From: Nocardia araoensis NBRC 100135
GTDB taxonomy: Bacteria > Actinomycetota > Actinomycetes > Mycobacteriales > Mycobacteriaceae
NCBI RefSeq assembly: GCF_000308435.1
Contig: NZ_BAFR01000189.1
Coordinates: 1-64,000, forward strand
Direction: 5' to 3'
DNA: 64,000 bases
Part shown: one piece after another, positions 1 to 8,446 of the stretch
Position numbering within the stretch: the stretch's first letter is position 1
How the letters are laid out: every line of letters begins with the position of its first letter
Translations under genes and position numbers: made by a program
Notes under the pieces: model-generated
Databases searched by the model: none
Told to the model about the DNA's origin: nothing
The model's input: only the letters and a program-made list of their open reading frames with translations

Positions 1-744
1 GGGGTATTTCTCGTGCTGGCCGGGCTCGGCGTGGCGATGATGCTGCTGGGCGGGTGCGCCATGCCGGAGACCCTGCCGCCCTCCGCGCGCACCGGCGGAG
101 GGATCTCCCAGGTTCGCCACGGGTATCTCACACTGGCCCGCGATCCGCAGTTCGTCGTTCTCGTGCTGGTGTCCGGCTTGGGCCGGGCGGTCCTGTGGGC
201 ATACATCGCCGGTTCGTCATTCGTGATGCAGGGCCAGTTCAAGCTGGACCCGAAGTCGTACGGATTCGCCTTCGCCGCGGGGGCGGTGGTGTTGATCGGC
301 GCGTCCCAACTGAACGTCGCTCTGCTGGAGCGGTGGTCCCCGCTGCGCATCAGTCTGGTCTCGCTCCTGGTCAGCACGGCCGTCGGCGTGGGCTTCATCG
401 CCCTGGCGGCCACCGCGACCGGCGGATTCACCGGCTTCGCGCTGCCGGTTCTCACCTTGCTGTGCGCGACCGGTTTCGTGATGCCGAACGCGCCGGCCCT
501 GGCGCTGTCCCGGCACGGCGCGCTGGCGGGCACGGCCGCGGCGATGGTCGGCTTCGCGCAGTTCGGGGCGGCGGCGGTGGTCGCACCGGCCGTCGGGCTG
601 CTGGGCAACACCAGCCTCGCGGTGGCGATCGCGATGACCGCGTCGGCGGCGCTCGGGTTCGTCGCCTTGGTGGCGGTGAGCCGACGGCGTGCGTCCGCCG
701 CGAGCGCTATGCCGAGCGCGCGAGAGAGCCGAGTGTCCGGTTGA
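1..744 (+). CDS. Bcr/CflA-like MFS drug-resistance transporter, 3' part only
   Basis: Partial gene: the reading frame is open from the first base of the window, so the N-terminal half lies upstream. The visible 247 residues hold about five or six hydrophobic segments, and a CAMPETLP stretch in the central loop resembles the 'PETL' junction of Bcr/CflA-type major facilitator drug exporters. The end is hydrophilic (SRRRASAAS). By family it would export drugs or small molecules across the inner membrane by proton antiport. The substrate cannot be read from the sequence. Its end overlaps the convergent IclR gene by 38 bp, leaving no room for a separate terminator. Confidence 0.75.
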   Translation, partial: GVFLVLAGLGVAMMLLGGCAMPETLPPSARTGGGISQVRHGYLTLARDPQFVVLVLVSGLGRAVLWAYIAGSSFVMQGQFKLDPKSYGFAFAAGAVVLIGASQLNVALLERWSPLRISLVSLLVSTAVGVGFIALAATATGGFTGFALPVLTLLCATGFVMPNAPALALSRHGALAGTAAAMVGFAQFGAAAVVAPAVGLLGNTSLAVAIAMTASAALGFVALVAVSRRRASAASAMPSARESRVSG

Positions 745-1450
745 TCCCGAGGCCGGCGGATTTCAGCGGGCCGGACATCCGGTCCAGGTTCATCCGTGCG
801 GTGGTCGTGGACATCCCGACCGCACCGATCAGAACCGAGTGCGGGCCGAACACGGGTACCGCCGCGCTCACCACGCCGAGAGACATCTCCTCGGCTTCCA
901 CCGCCATCATGTTCTGCCGGACGGTGTCGAGCTGGCGGGCCAGATGTGCCGCCGATGCCACCGTTCGTCGCGTGAACGCGCACAGGCCGTTCTCGATCAC
1001 CTGGGCGAGCACGTCCCCGCCGGAAAACGCCAGAATCGCCTTGCCCGTCGCGGTCGCGTACAGCGGCAGCCGTCCCGCTACGCGGGACGGTATCTCGACC
1101 GCACCATGACCGGAGAGCTTTTCTATGTAGAGCACATCGAGCCCGTCCCGGATCGCGAAGTGCACCGTCGCGGCCGTGGCGGCATGCAATTCCTGCAGGT
1201 ACGGCAGGGCGGCGTCGCGGAGAACCCGCTGCGTCGGCACCAGCTGTCCGAGCTCGAACAGGCGCAGGCCGAGGCGGTACTTCGTCCCGACGCGTTCGAG
1301 GACACCCCACTCCACCAGGGCCTGCGCCAGCCGATGCGTCGTCGCCTTGGCGACTCCGCTGCGGCGGGACAGTTCGGTGAGCGACAACGCCACCGACTCG
1401 GCGTCGAAGGCCTCGAGCACCAACCGCGCCTTACCGAGTACCGATTGCAT
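707..1450 (-). CDS. IclR-family transcriptional regulator
   Basis: This 247-residue protein has an N-terminal winged helix-turn-helix (residues about 5-65, including LSLTELSRRSGVAKATTHR) and a C-terminal IclR effector-binding domain (YLQELHAATAATVHFAIRD and LYATATGKAILAF are typical). I start it at the ATG at 1450, which has GGAGG about nine bases upstream and gives the usual IclR length. A longer frame to 1600 has no recognisable N-terminal extension. It is convergent with the MFS transporter and has nothing co-oriented next to it. Its targets are unknown. Autoregulation would be normal for the family. Confidence 0.85.
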   Translation of the reverse strand: MQSVLGKARLVLEAFDAESVALSLTELSRRSGVAKATTHRLAQALVEWGVLERVGTKYRLGLRLFELGQLVPTQRVLRDAALPYLQELHAATAATVHFAIRDGLDVLYIEKLSGHGAVEIPSRVAGRLPLYATATGKAILAFSGGDVLAQVIENGLCAFTRRTVASAAHLARQLDTVRQNMMAVEAEEMSLGVVSAAVPVFGPHSVLIGAVGMSTTTARMNLDRMSGPLKSAGLGINRTLGSLARSA

Positions 1451-1940
1451 AGTCGAACGCCTCCAACGAACCCAGGCGGCCCACCCGTCGGACCAAGTCT
1501 GCACACCATACCGTTGCGTATTCGTCGCTGAACCGCAGCCCGCTCCGCACCGGGCGCGCACGAAAGCAGGCATGGGCAGGGCAAAAAGTGGGCGAATCAA
1601 AGTTCGCTGACGGGTTCCCAGGAGGTATATCCATCTGTTACATTACCGATGCGCAGCCTATATAAACACGTGCTGCTCCTCGTCCGAACGACAATGCCGT
1701 CACCGGACATCCGACCCGACAACGACGTCGGCAGGCCGACAACGGCGTCGGCCGTAAACGGATACCCCCAGTCATCGCGTCGAGCCCGTCCCCAAGCCTC
1801 GCTTGCGACGGTCCGGCATCGACCGGCGCCTGCCCGCGCGCCGTCCGACGTCCCGGCCGCGCCGCGCGGCATGGAGCAGGCCGGAATGCCCGTCGCGACG
1901 CGTCACCCGATCGGACATTGAGCCGGAGGAACCCAACGAC
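1451..1940. other. Intergenic stretch without a convincing gene
   Basis: This is the upstream region of the IclR gene and of the small ORF at 1941. It is locally AT-richer around 1630-1670 (TTACATTACC, CCTATATAAACACG), which could hold promoters in either direction. I see no ORF with family resemblance, no strong dyad and no RNA gene. Confidence 0.5.
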
Positions 1941-2198
1941 ATGCCGATCACCTTCTCGAGCGGGCTCGATTTGATCGCCGCACTCGACGTCCGCAATGTC
2001 GAGGCTCATCTCGCCGATGCCGTCGAGGGCTGTATCGCTTGCGCCACCACCGCCAGACCGGGGCCCGGCTGCCCCGCGCGTCTCGCCGCCCAGATCCGCA
2101 GCGCCGCCGCGGCCACCGCATCGGCTCCGCTGACGGCGATCGAGATCGTCGACAAACTCCTGGCACTGCGCCGAGCGCCGCAGCCGGACAGCGTGTAG
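1941..2198 (+). CDS. Small hypothetical protein (85 aa)
   Basis: An 85-residue alpha-helix-prone protein starting MPITFSSGLDLIAALD. The ATG at 1941 has GGAGGA about 11 bases upstream. Two cysteines (CIACAT) lie near residue 35. The second half is Ala-rich and ends in a helix (LTAIEIVDKLLALRRA). No signal peptide or membrane segment is seen and I do not recognise the family. Composition looks coding and no better frame exists here, but it stands alone without an operon partner, so it could still be spurious. Confidence 0.45.
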   Translation: MPITFSSGLDLIAALDVRNVEAHLADAVEGCIACATTARPGPGCPARLAAQIRSAAAATASAPLTAIEIVDKLLALRRAPQPDSV

Positions 2199-2727
2199 CG
2201 CACACGGGCGGCCGCCCTGCCGGGTGCGCTGCCCGCCGCCTCGGATCAACGCCTGCCATCGGCGCCGTCCCGTCGCGATGTTGCCTCGATGGCACCGCCG
2301 ATATCGCGGCTGAGCAGCGCAGCCGCGAGCGGGAGGACGCCGGAACCGGCCGACGCGGAATCAGCTCGATGCCGTGATCTGGGTTCGGGGGAATCGGTGC
2401 CCCATGACATCCGCCCACCATGCGCTCAAACGGGACTCCGGCCAGATGATGGGGTCTCGATCTTCGTCGTCGATGCCGGGCACGTTCGCGTCCTCGATCA
2501 CGATGCAATTCCTTCGCGCCGTCCAACCTCGGAAGGGGCAACTCGTTCTCGCGCGGCGCAAGCGTTTTCGTGACAATGTCGAACGGGCCGGTGGTCGAAC
2601 AGCGGGATGCCCCTGTCGGGTACCGGCACGACCGCGCTGTCGGGCCGATACGTGCACGGGGTACCACCCCCGCCCACGAACAAACCGATCTTTCGGTACC
2701 GGCCGCCGGAACTGTGGCGAAGCGCAC
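2199..2727 (-). pseudogene. Gene-poor stretch, possible decayed coding remnant
   Basis: No intact gene is supported over these 529 bases. On the minus strand protein-like pieces appear in succession in three different frames: KIGLFVGGGGTPCTYRPDS (around 2690-2630), then FDIVTKTLAPRENELPLPRL (around 2590-2520), then CIVIEDANVPGIDDEDRDP (around 2510-2440), ending at a TGA at 2361. This would fit an old gene broken by at least two frameshifts downstream of the alcohol dehydrogenase. It could equally be chance. I cannot assign a family. Confidence 0.25.
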
Positions 2728-3819
2728 TCACCAGGTGAGGACCGGTTTGACGACCGTGCCCGCCCGGTGGTCGGCGAGCGCGACATTGATGTCGGCGTGC
2801 GGGTACGTGGTGACGAGACGGTCGATCGGGAACCGTCCGGCGGCGTGCAGGTCCAGCAGTTGCGGGATGAAGGTCGCGGGCACCGCGTCGCCTTCGAGGC
2901 AACCGCGGATCACCTTGCCGCCGAGCACGATGTCCCGCAGGTCGATCTCCGGTACCCCGGCGCCCAATCCGACCGCGACCACCGTGCCGCCGATCGCCGC
3001 CGCGGCGGCCGCGGCGGCGAGTACGCCCGCCGATCCGGTCGTGTCGAGTGCGTGGGTCGCGCCGCCGTCGGTCAGCTTCCGGATCGTGGGCACGATGTCG
3101 TCGGTCGCCGGATCCAGGGCCGCGGTCGCGCCGAGTTCCCGCGCCAGCGCCCGCCGAGCCGGTGCCGGCTCCACGACGACCAGTTCGGCGACCTCGCAGG
3201 CCACCGCCGCCAGTACGCCCGCCATGCCGACCGCGCCTGCGCCGTAGACCGCGACGCGGGCATCCCGGCCGGGCCGCAGCACATTCAGCACCGCGCCAGC
3301 GCCGGTGAGGAACCCGCAGCCCAGTGGCGCAAGAACAGCCGGATCGATCGCGGTGTCGACGACCACCGTGTTGTCGGCGGTGCTCAAGGCGTACGCGGCG
3401 AAGCTGGACTGGCCGAAGAACCCGTCCCGCACCGCGGTTCCCGCGACGGTGACCCGGCGCGACCGGTCCGCCCGCGCACCGAACTGGTTGAGTTCCACCG
3501 CGCGCACGCAGTACGCCGGGCGTCCAGCCCGGCAGTTGCGGCACATCCGGCAGTGCCGGAAGGTCAACACGACACGGTCGCCCGGACGCACGCCGGTCAC
3601 CGCCGCGCCGACGGCCTCCACCACTCCGGCGCCCTCGTGGCCGAGCAGCAAGGGACGGTCGGCGGCCCCCGCCGCCCGGGTCACCAGGTCGGTGTGGCAG
3701 ATGCCGGTGGCCTGGACCCGGATCAGGATCTCGTCGTCCCGGGGCGCATCGATCTCGACGGATTCGACGGTGAACGGCGCGGCCGGGTCGCGCGACAGCA
3801 CCGCGGTGGTGGTCACCAT
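2728..3819 (-). CDS. Zinc-dependent medium-chain alcohol dehydrogenase
   Basis: A 363-residue MDR-superfamily NAD(P)-dependent dehydrogenase. The catalytic zinc site is visible as GICHTD (residues about 37-42) and GHEGAGVVE. The structural zinc lobe is present as CRMCRNCRAGRPAYC, with four cysteines. The Rossmann nucleotide fold begins at VAVYGAGAVGMAG (about residue 190). It most resembles aryl/allylic alcohol dehydrogenases of the XylB kind, but the substrate is inferred only. It starts four bases after the stop of the DUF4334 gene, so the two are one operon, probably repressed by the divergent TetR regulator. Confidence 0.85.
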   Translation of the reverse strand: MVTTTAVLSRDPAAPFTVESVEIDAPRDDEILIRVQATGICHTDLVTRAAGAADRPLLLGHEGAGVVEAVGAAVTGVRPGDRVVLTFRHCRMCRNCRAGRPAYCVRAVELNQFGARADRSRRVTVAGTAVRDGFFGQSSFAAYALSTADNTVVVDTAIDPAVLAPLGCGFLTGAGAVLNVLRPGRDARVAVYGAGAVGMAGVLAAVACEVAELVVVEPAPARRALARELGATAALDPATDDIVPTIRKLTDGGATHALDTTGSAGVLAAAAAAAAIGGTVVAVGLGAGVPEIDLRDIVLGGKVIRGCLEGDAVPATFIPQLLDLHAAGRFPIDRLVTTYPHADINVALADHRAGTVVKPVLTW

Positions 3820-3822
3820 CGG

Positions 3823-4293
3823 TCAGACCCGCTCGAGCAGGAAGTAGAAGTACTCACCGTCGGCCAGCACCAGCTCGGGTCTGCCGTTCATGATGCCCAT
3901 CAGCGTGTTCTCGTCGAGCCATTTGAAATGGTCGAACACCGGACGCTTGTCGTAGACCATGGTTGCGGTCACCTCGCCGCGGAACTCGATGTCCCACAGC
4001 GTCGCTTCCCCACCGCCGCCGAGCTCCACATCGGAGAACAGCGATCCGTCCTCGGCGCGGCAGATCAACGGCTTCGCGTCCAGCACGCTGTGGAAGGTCT
4101 TGCCGTACCAGCGGCTCGCCGACAGCGCCTTACGTAGCGGATGCCCGGTGGGAAACGCCGCTCCCTTCCACTCCCCCAGGATGTCCTCGGCGCGCGCCAC
4201 CGGCAGGCCGGCCCACAGCGCGTCCAATTCCGCCGCGGTCACCCCGGTCTCCCGCGCGACGAGTTCCCGCCAGCCAGTTCCCACAGAGCCCAT
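3823..4293 (-). CDS. GXWXG/DUF4334 domain protein
   Basis: A 156-residue soluble protein. The N-terminal part carries GEWKGAAFPTGHP, the GXWXG motif, and the rest matches the DUF4334 pattern (RWYGKTFHSVLDAKPLI, ATMVYDKRPVFDHFKWLDE, LMGIMNG near the end). The family is often encoded beside dehydrogenases and TetR regulators. Its biochemical role is not established, though a small-molecule or lipid-binding function is often supposed. The ATG at 4293 has GAGG close upstream. It is the first gene of the operon with the alcohol dehydrogenase. Confidence 0.8.
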   Translation of the reverse strand: MGSVGTGWRELVARETGVTAAELDALWAGLPVARAEDILGEWKGAAFPTGHPLRKALSASRWYGKTFHSVLDAKPLICRAEDGSLFSDVELGGGGEATLWDIEFRGEVTATMVYDKRPVFDHFKWLDENTLMGIMNGRPELVLADGEYFYFLLERV

Positions 4294-4324
4294 AACCAAC
4301 CTCGTTCCCCGGTGCGGTTTTCCA

Positions 4325-4369
4325 GAACCATTTGGTTCGGCAACTGTATATCCGAACCAAATGGTTCGG
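4325..4369. promoter_or_regulatory. Two palindromic TetR operators
   Basis: Two dyads lie between the divergent DUF4334 operon and TetR gene: AACCATTTGGTT (4326-4337) and CCGAACCAAATGGTTCGG (4352-4369, perfect over 18 bp). Their centres are 29 bp apart, nearly three helical turns, and both carry the half-site AACCA. The second dyad ends five bases before the -10-like TAGGAT (4375-4380) of the TetR gene. Binding there would block TetR transcription and probably the DUF4334 promoter as well. Recognition by the adjacent TetR protein is inference. Confidence 0.8.
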
Positions 4370-4386
4370 CAAGATAGGATGCGGCC

Positions 4387-4968
4387 ATGCGCGCAGCAGG
4401 TCAGGCCACCCGCGAGCGGATCCTCGTCGCGGCCAAAGCGGAGTTCGCCCGGTACGGCATCGCGGGAGCGCGCATCAATCGCATCGCCGATGCGGCCAAG
4501 GCGAGCAAAGACCGGCTCTACGCCTACTTCGCGGGCAAAGAGGAGCTGTACGCCGCGGTGACGGAGGAATGGGTCACCCAGACCACCGACGAGACCGCCC
4601 TCGACGCCGCGGACCTGCCCGGTTACGTCGGCCGGCTCTTCGACCACTACATCGCGCACCCCGACAACGCCCGGCTGCAGGCGTGGGCCGAGATCGAGCA
4701 GACCCACATCCCCGCCGCCGAAGACGCCATCCGCCGGATCATCGCGGGGAAACTCACCGAGATCCGCCGCGGCCAGGAGCAGGGATTGATCACCGCGGCG
4801 TTCGCGCCCATCACGCTGATCGTGATGCTGACCGATCTCGCCCGCACCGCGGCCATGCACGCCACCCGCACCACCCGGCACAACATCGCCGAACGCCGCG
4901 CCGCCACCGTCCTGGCCGCCCGACGGCTGGTCGGTCCGGACGCGCCCCCGGCCGAGGGCCGTCGCTGA
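4387..4968 (+). CDS. TetR-family repressor of the ADH/DUF4334 operon
   Basis: A 193-residue TetR/AcrR protein. The N-terminal helix-turn-helix spans about residues 8-55 (RERILVAAKAEFARYGIAGARI ends its first helices, followed by AKASKDRLYAYFAGKEELY). The remainder is the alpha-helical ligand-binding and dimer domain. The message looks leaderless: TAGGAT (4375-4380) is followed by six bases and then the ATG, with no Shine-Dalgarno sequence. The divergent arrangement and double operator suggest it represses both itself and the dehydrogenase operon, with induction by a small hydrophobic substrate (inferred). Confidence 0.9.
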   Translation: MRAAGQATRERILVAAKAEFARYGIAGARINRIADAAKASKDRLYAYFAGKEELYAAVTEEWVTQTTDETALDAADLPGYVGRLFDHYIAHPDNARLQAWAEIEQTHIPAAEDAIRRIIAGKLTEIRRGQEQGLITAAFAPITLIVMLTDLARTAAMHATRTTRHNIAERRAATVLAARRLVGPDAPPAEGRR

Positions 4969-5138
4969 TTCGCAAGGGCTTGCCGATCCGGCCCACCAGG
5001 TGATGGGCTGGTGGGAGCGTTGCGTCACGCACGCCTCGATACCGCGCAGAGTGTTCGCCCGACGAAAGGCGGTGCAGTAGGTACTCGCAGGTGGAGGACC
5101 GCCGGACGGTAAATCCCGAGACGACGACGGAGAAGCGC

Positions 5139-7082
5139 ATGGACAAGATCGAAGGCACACCGCGGCTCACGGCGTTCCCACGCATCGACGACTACGGGTT
5201 CATCTCCGATTGCGAGGTCACCGCCCTGATCGCCCCCAGCGGAGCCATCGAGTGGATGTGTTTGCCACGCATGGATTCTCCCAGTGTCTTCGCCGCGATA
5301 CTCGATCGCTCCGCGGGCTCGTTCCGGTTCGCCCCCGCGGACTTCGTGGTGCCCACCGATCGCCGCTACATCCCGGGCACGATGGTCATGGAGACGAGCT
5401 GGCGCAGCGGCGAAGGTTGGGCGACGGTGCGCGATGTGCTGCTGGTCGGGCCGTGGCGGCACCAGAAACCCGGCCGCAGCGCCCACCGGCGGACACCAAC
5501 GGACTACGATGCCGAACACATCCTGCTGCGGACGGTGCACTGCGAGACCGGGCAAATCCAGTTCGGGCTCGATTGCCAACCGGCCTTCGATTACGGCAGG
5601 CGTCGCGCGCAGTGGAACTACCTCGGCAGTTACCATCTCGCCCAGGCCGGCGCCGACGACACCGAACTGCAACTGACGCTGAGCACCGACATGCGCCTGG
5701 GTTTGGAGGGCACGCACGCGGTCGCCCGCACCCTGCTGAAGAAGGGTGACACCCGCTTCTGCGCGCTCGCCTGGGGCAGTCGCGACGCCCCCGTCGACGT
5801 CGCGGAGGCCGAAGAGCGGTTGCTGCGGACGATTCACCACTGGCGGCACTGGCTGGCGGGCGGACGATTCCCGGACCATCCGTGGACCGCGGAACTCACC
5901 CGCAGCGCGCTCACCCTCAAGGGATTGACCTTCGCCCCCACCGGCGCCGTCGCCGCCGCCGCTACCACGTCGCTGCCGGAAACCCCTGGTGGAGAGCGCA
6001 ATTGGGACTATCGGTATTCGTGGATCCGCGACTCCGCCTTCGCCTTGTGGGGCCTGTACACGCTGGGCTTCACCTGGGAGGCCAACGACTTCTTCTCCTA
6101 CATCCTCGAGCTGACCGAGGAAGCCAGGGACATGCAGATCGTCTACGGCATCGGCGGCGAGACCGATCTCGCCGAACAGACCCTCACCCACCTGCGCGGC
6201 TACGACAACGCGAGCCCGGTGCGCATCGGCAACGAGGCATACCGGCAACGCCAGCACGACGTGTGGGGCGCGGCGCTGGACGCGGTCTATCTCTACGGCC
6301 GCCATCAAGATCAAATCGACGCGCGGGCCTGGCCGCTGCTCGGTCGCGCGGTGAAAAGCGCCCTCACCTACTGGCGCGAACCCGATCACGGCATCTGGGA
6401 GGTTCGCGGGCAGCCCCGGCATTTCACCTCGAGCAAGGTCATGTGCTGGGTCGCCGCCGACCGCGGCGCCCGGCTGGCCCGCATCCAGCAGGACTTCGCC
6501 CGCGCGCATCGGTGGCAACAGGCCGCCGACGAGATCCACGCCGACATCTGCGCCCATGCGGTCGACTCCCGCCGGGTGTTCACCCAGTACTACGGCAGCA
6601 CGTCGCTGGACGCTTCGACGCTGCTCATCCCGCTGGTTCGGTTCCTGCCACCCGACGACGACCGGGTGCGCAACACCGTGCTGGCCATCGCCGAGGAACT
6701 CACCGAGGACGGCCTCGTCCTGCGGTACCGCGTCGACGAGACCGACGACGGATGCGCCGGAGAGGAAGGCGCTTTCACGATCTGCTCGTTCTGGCTGGTC
6801 TCGGCGCTCTCGGAGATCGGCGAGAAGAAGAAGGCCAAGCAGTTGTGCGAGAAACTCCTCGGCTACGCCAGCCCCCTCGGCCTCTACGCCGAGGAGATCG
6901 ATCCCCGCACCGGTCGCCACTGGGGCAACTATCCGCAGGCCTTCACCCACCTCGCCCTGATCAATGCCGTCATGCACGTCGTCCAGGACGAGCAAGCGCT
7001 CCTGCGGCAGGCACTCGGTGGTGAATCGATCGCACCGCGACTGGACGACGCACCGCTCACCCGGGGATACATCCACCGCTGA
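5139..7082 (+). CDS. GH15 family trehalase/glucoamylase-like enzyme
   Basis: A 647-residue protein with the N-terminal trehalase-like domain (PRLTAFPRIDDYGFISDCE, residues about 9-27) and a C-terminal (alpha/alpha)6 GH15 domain. Hallmarks are LPETPGGERNWDYRYSWIRD (about 290-310) and EEGAFTICSFWLVS (about 555-570), whose acidic pair is in the region of the catalytic Glu. Mycobacterial proteins of this architecture are trehalases, and others are glucoamylases. No signal peptide is visible, so it is probably cytoplasmic. The ATG at 5139 has GGAG six bases upstream. A GTG at 5091 in the same frame is possible. The long open frame on the opposite strand is a high-GC shadow. Confidence 0.9.
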   Translation: MDKIEGTPRLTAFPRIDDYGFISDCEVTALIAPSGAIEWMCLPRMDSPSVFAAILDRSAGSFRFAPADFVVPTDRRYIPGTMVMETSWRSGEGWATVRDVLLVGPWRHQKPGRSAHRRTPTDYDAEHILLRTVHCETGQIQFGLDCQPAFDYGRRRAQWNYLGSYHLAQAGADDTELQLTLSTDMRLGLEGTHAVARTLLKKGDTRFCALAWGSRDAPVDVAEAEERLLRTIHHWRHWLAGGRFPDHPWTAELTRSALTLKGLTFAPTGAVAAAATTSLPETPGGERNWDYRYSWIRDSAFALWGLYTLGFTWEANDFFSYILELTEEARDMQIVYGIGGETDLAEQTLTHLRGYDNASPVRIGNEAYRQRQHDVWGAALDAVYLYGRHQDQIDARAWPLLGRAVKSALTYWREPDHGIWEVRGQPRHFTSSKVMCWVAADRGARLARIQQDFARAHRWQQAADEIHADICAHAVDSRRVFTQYYGSTSLDASTLLIPLVRFLPPDDDRVRNTVLAIAEELTEDGLVLRYRVDETDDGCAGEEGAFTICSFWLVSALSEIGEKKKAKQLCEKLLGYASPLGLYAEEIDPRTGRHWGNYPQAFTHLALINAVMHVVQDEQALLRQALGGESIAPRLDDAPLTRGYIHR

Positions 7083-7197
7083 GCCGGAGCCGGATCGATG
7101 AAATCCGCTGCGGCCCAGCGGCGGACGGCCTTTCGTGCCGCCGCGCGGGCCACGTCGGTACTATCGCGTTCGACTGTTAACAGGACTAAGGATTTCA

Positions 7198-7833
7198 TTG
7201 AAGGGCTCGACGATGGCGATGCTCGGCATCGCCGCGACCGCGGCGTTCGGCATGACCGCCACCCCCGCGACCGCTGATCCAGTGGCAGACAAATCTCGCG
7301 TCGTCAGCACGGAGGACGGCTGGGAGTTATGGATCAGCAAAACCACCGAAGACGTGCAACGCGTACCCAATCTCGCCGAAACACCGTTCACCAGGGAAGG
7401 GTTCGTCAGCTTGTCGGCGGCGGCCGACATCGGCGGCGAGGGCCGGGAGGCGGTGAACTCCGGGACGCTACAGTTGGGATACCAGATCGGCTGCCAAATA
7501 GACGTATCCAACGGCCTGACCATGGGCCTGTCCGCGGCCATCGGCCCGAACGTGGCGGTGACCGTCGCGCCCACGCCCGGCGTTTCGGTCGGGGGCAGCG
7601 CGCTGGCCCTGCCGAGCATGTCGACGACCATCAAGCCGGGGACGATCAACAGCATCACGCTGGGGACGAAACCGCTGGCCGGACCGCACGGCTCGATCTC
7701 CGTCGATCAGATCCAGATCAAGATCGATGCGTGCGCGGGCGCGGTGAGCCTGCGCTCGTTCGCGATCGTGTCGATATCGACGGCGACGGCGGACAATTCG
7801 GTCGCGGTCTACGGTGACCCGATATGGCTGTGA
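7198..7833 (+). CDS. MspA-family porin
   Basis: A 211-residue secreted protein. I start it at TTG 7198, which has AAGGA five bases upstream and yields a clean signal peptide: basic start, hydrophobic MAMLGIAATAAFGM and cleavage after ATPATA before DPVAD. The mature part has MspA-type features: DGWELWISKTTEDVQRVPNL, FVSLSAAADIGG, LQLGYQIGCQIDVSNG and a C-terminal beta-rich end (NSVAVYGDPIWL). Such proteins form outer-membrane pores for small hydrophilic nutrients in mycolate-bearing actinobacteria. The last ten bases overlap the next gene. Confidence 0.9.
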   Translation: MKGSTMAMLGIAATAAFGMTATPATADPVADKSRVVSTEDGWELWISKTTEDVQRVPNLAETPFTREGFVSLSAAADIGGEGREAVNSGTLQLGYQIGCQIDVSNGLTMGLSAAIGPNVAVTVAPTPGVSVGGSALALPSMSTTIKPGTINSITLGTKPLAGPHGSISVDQIQIKIDACAGAVSLRSFAIVSISTATADNSVAVYGDPIWL

Positions 7834-8165
7834 TCGCTACGCGGGCGCCGCGACGCTGGATGGCGCCGATCGGTGTCTCGGTTGCGCTGCTCATCGCCGC
7901 CGCCACCGCCTCCGCCCAGCCGATCGTGCCGGTCGGCCCAGCACCGAACTGCGGCGAAACACCCTCCTCCGCAACGGCTTGCGGCGACGACAAGCCCGCA
8001 CCCGGGCCGCGGGGCGGGCCCGCGGCGCCACCGCCATCGCTGCCGTTGCAAGTGCTGGCGCCCCCGCCCGGGAAGTCGGCGCCCAATACCAACACGCCCG
8101 CCGGTGCCCTGGTTCCGCCCGCGCCGGGGACGGGCACAGGCACTCCGATCGTGCCGACCAGGTAG
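7824..8165 (+). CDS. Small secreted proline-rich protein, coupled to MspA
   Basis: A 113-residue protein whose ATG lies inside the last codons of the MspA gene (10-bp overlap), so translation is probably coupled. The N-terminus is a signal peptide (basic RAPRRW, hydrophobic APIGVSVALLIAAA, cleavage near ASA/QP). The mature chain is Pro/Ala/Gly-rich, has two cysteines (NCGETPSSATACGDD) and shows no fold. A cell-envelope or periplasmic tether role is plausible but unproven. I do not recognise a family. The tight overlap makes it a candidate MspA partner. Confidence 0.6.
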   Translation: MAVIATRAPRRWMAPIGVSVALLIAAATASAQPIVPVGPAPNCGETPSSATACGDDKPAPGPRGGPAAPPPSLPLQVLAPPPGKSAPNTNTPAGALVPPAPGTGTGTPIVPTR

Positions 8166-8446
8166 CCGATGGATGGGGTCGGTCGCCGTCGCTTCACCGA
8201 GTACGGCGACCGGCGCCGGAATCCGGCGCGAGCAGGCGCGGTGGCCGCCTCTGGAATCTCTGTGAATTTATGTCTCATCCCGACCCATCGTCGCAGCTCA
8301 GACGCGGTACCGCAGGGGGAATGACGCGGCCGTCGAACGGCTTCCGGCGCCGGGCGAGGTCGATAATTTCGATGTCCGAAAGCCGGCCGACCCGCCGGCC
8401 GGGTGATTCGCCCGTCGATCGCGCCCACGAACAGGAATCACCGCCG

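Noticed and set aside
5025..7076. 683-residue open frame antisense to the GH15 gene
   Set aside because: Composition is that of a high-GC shadow frame. The plus strand carries clear GH15 motifs, and no family features are visible in the antisense product.
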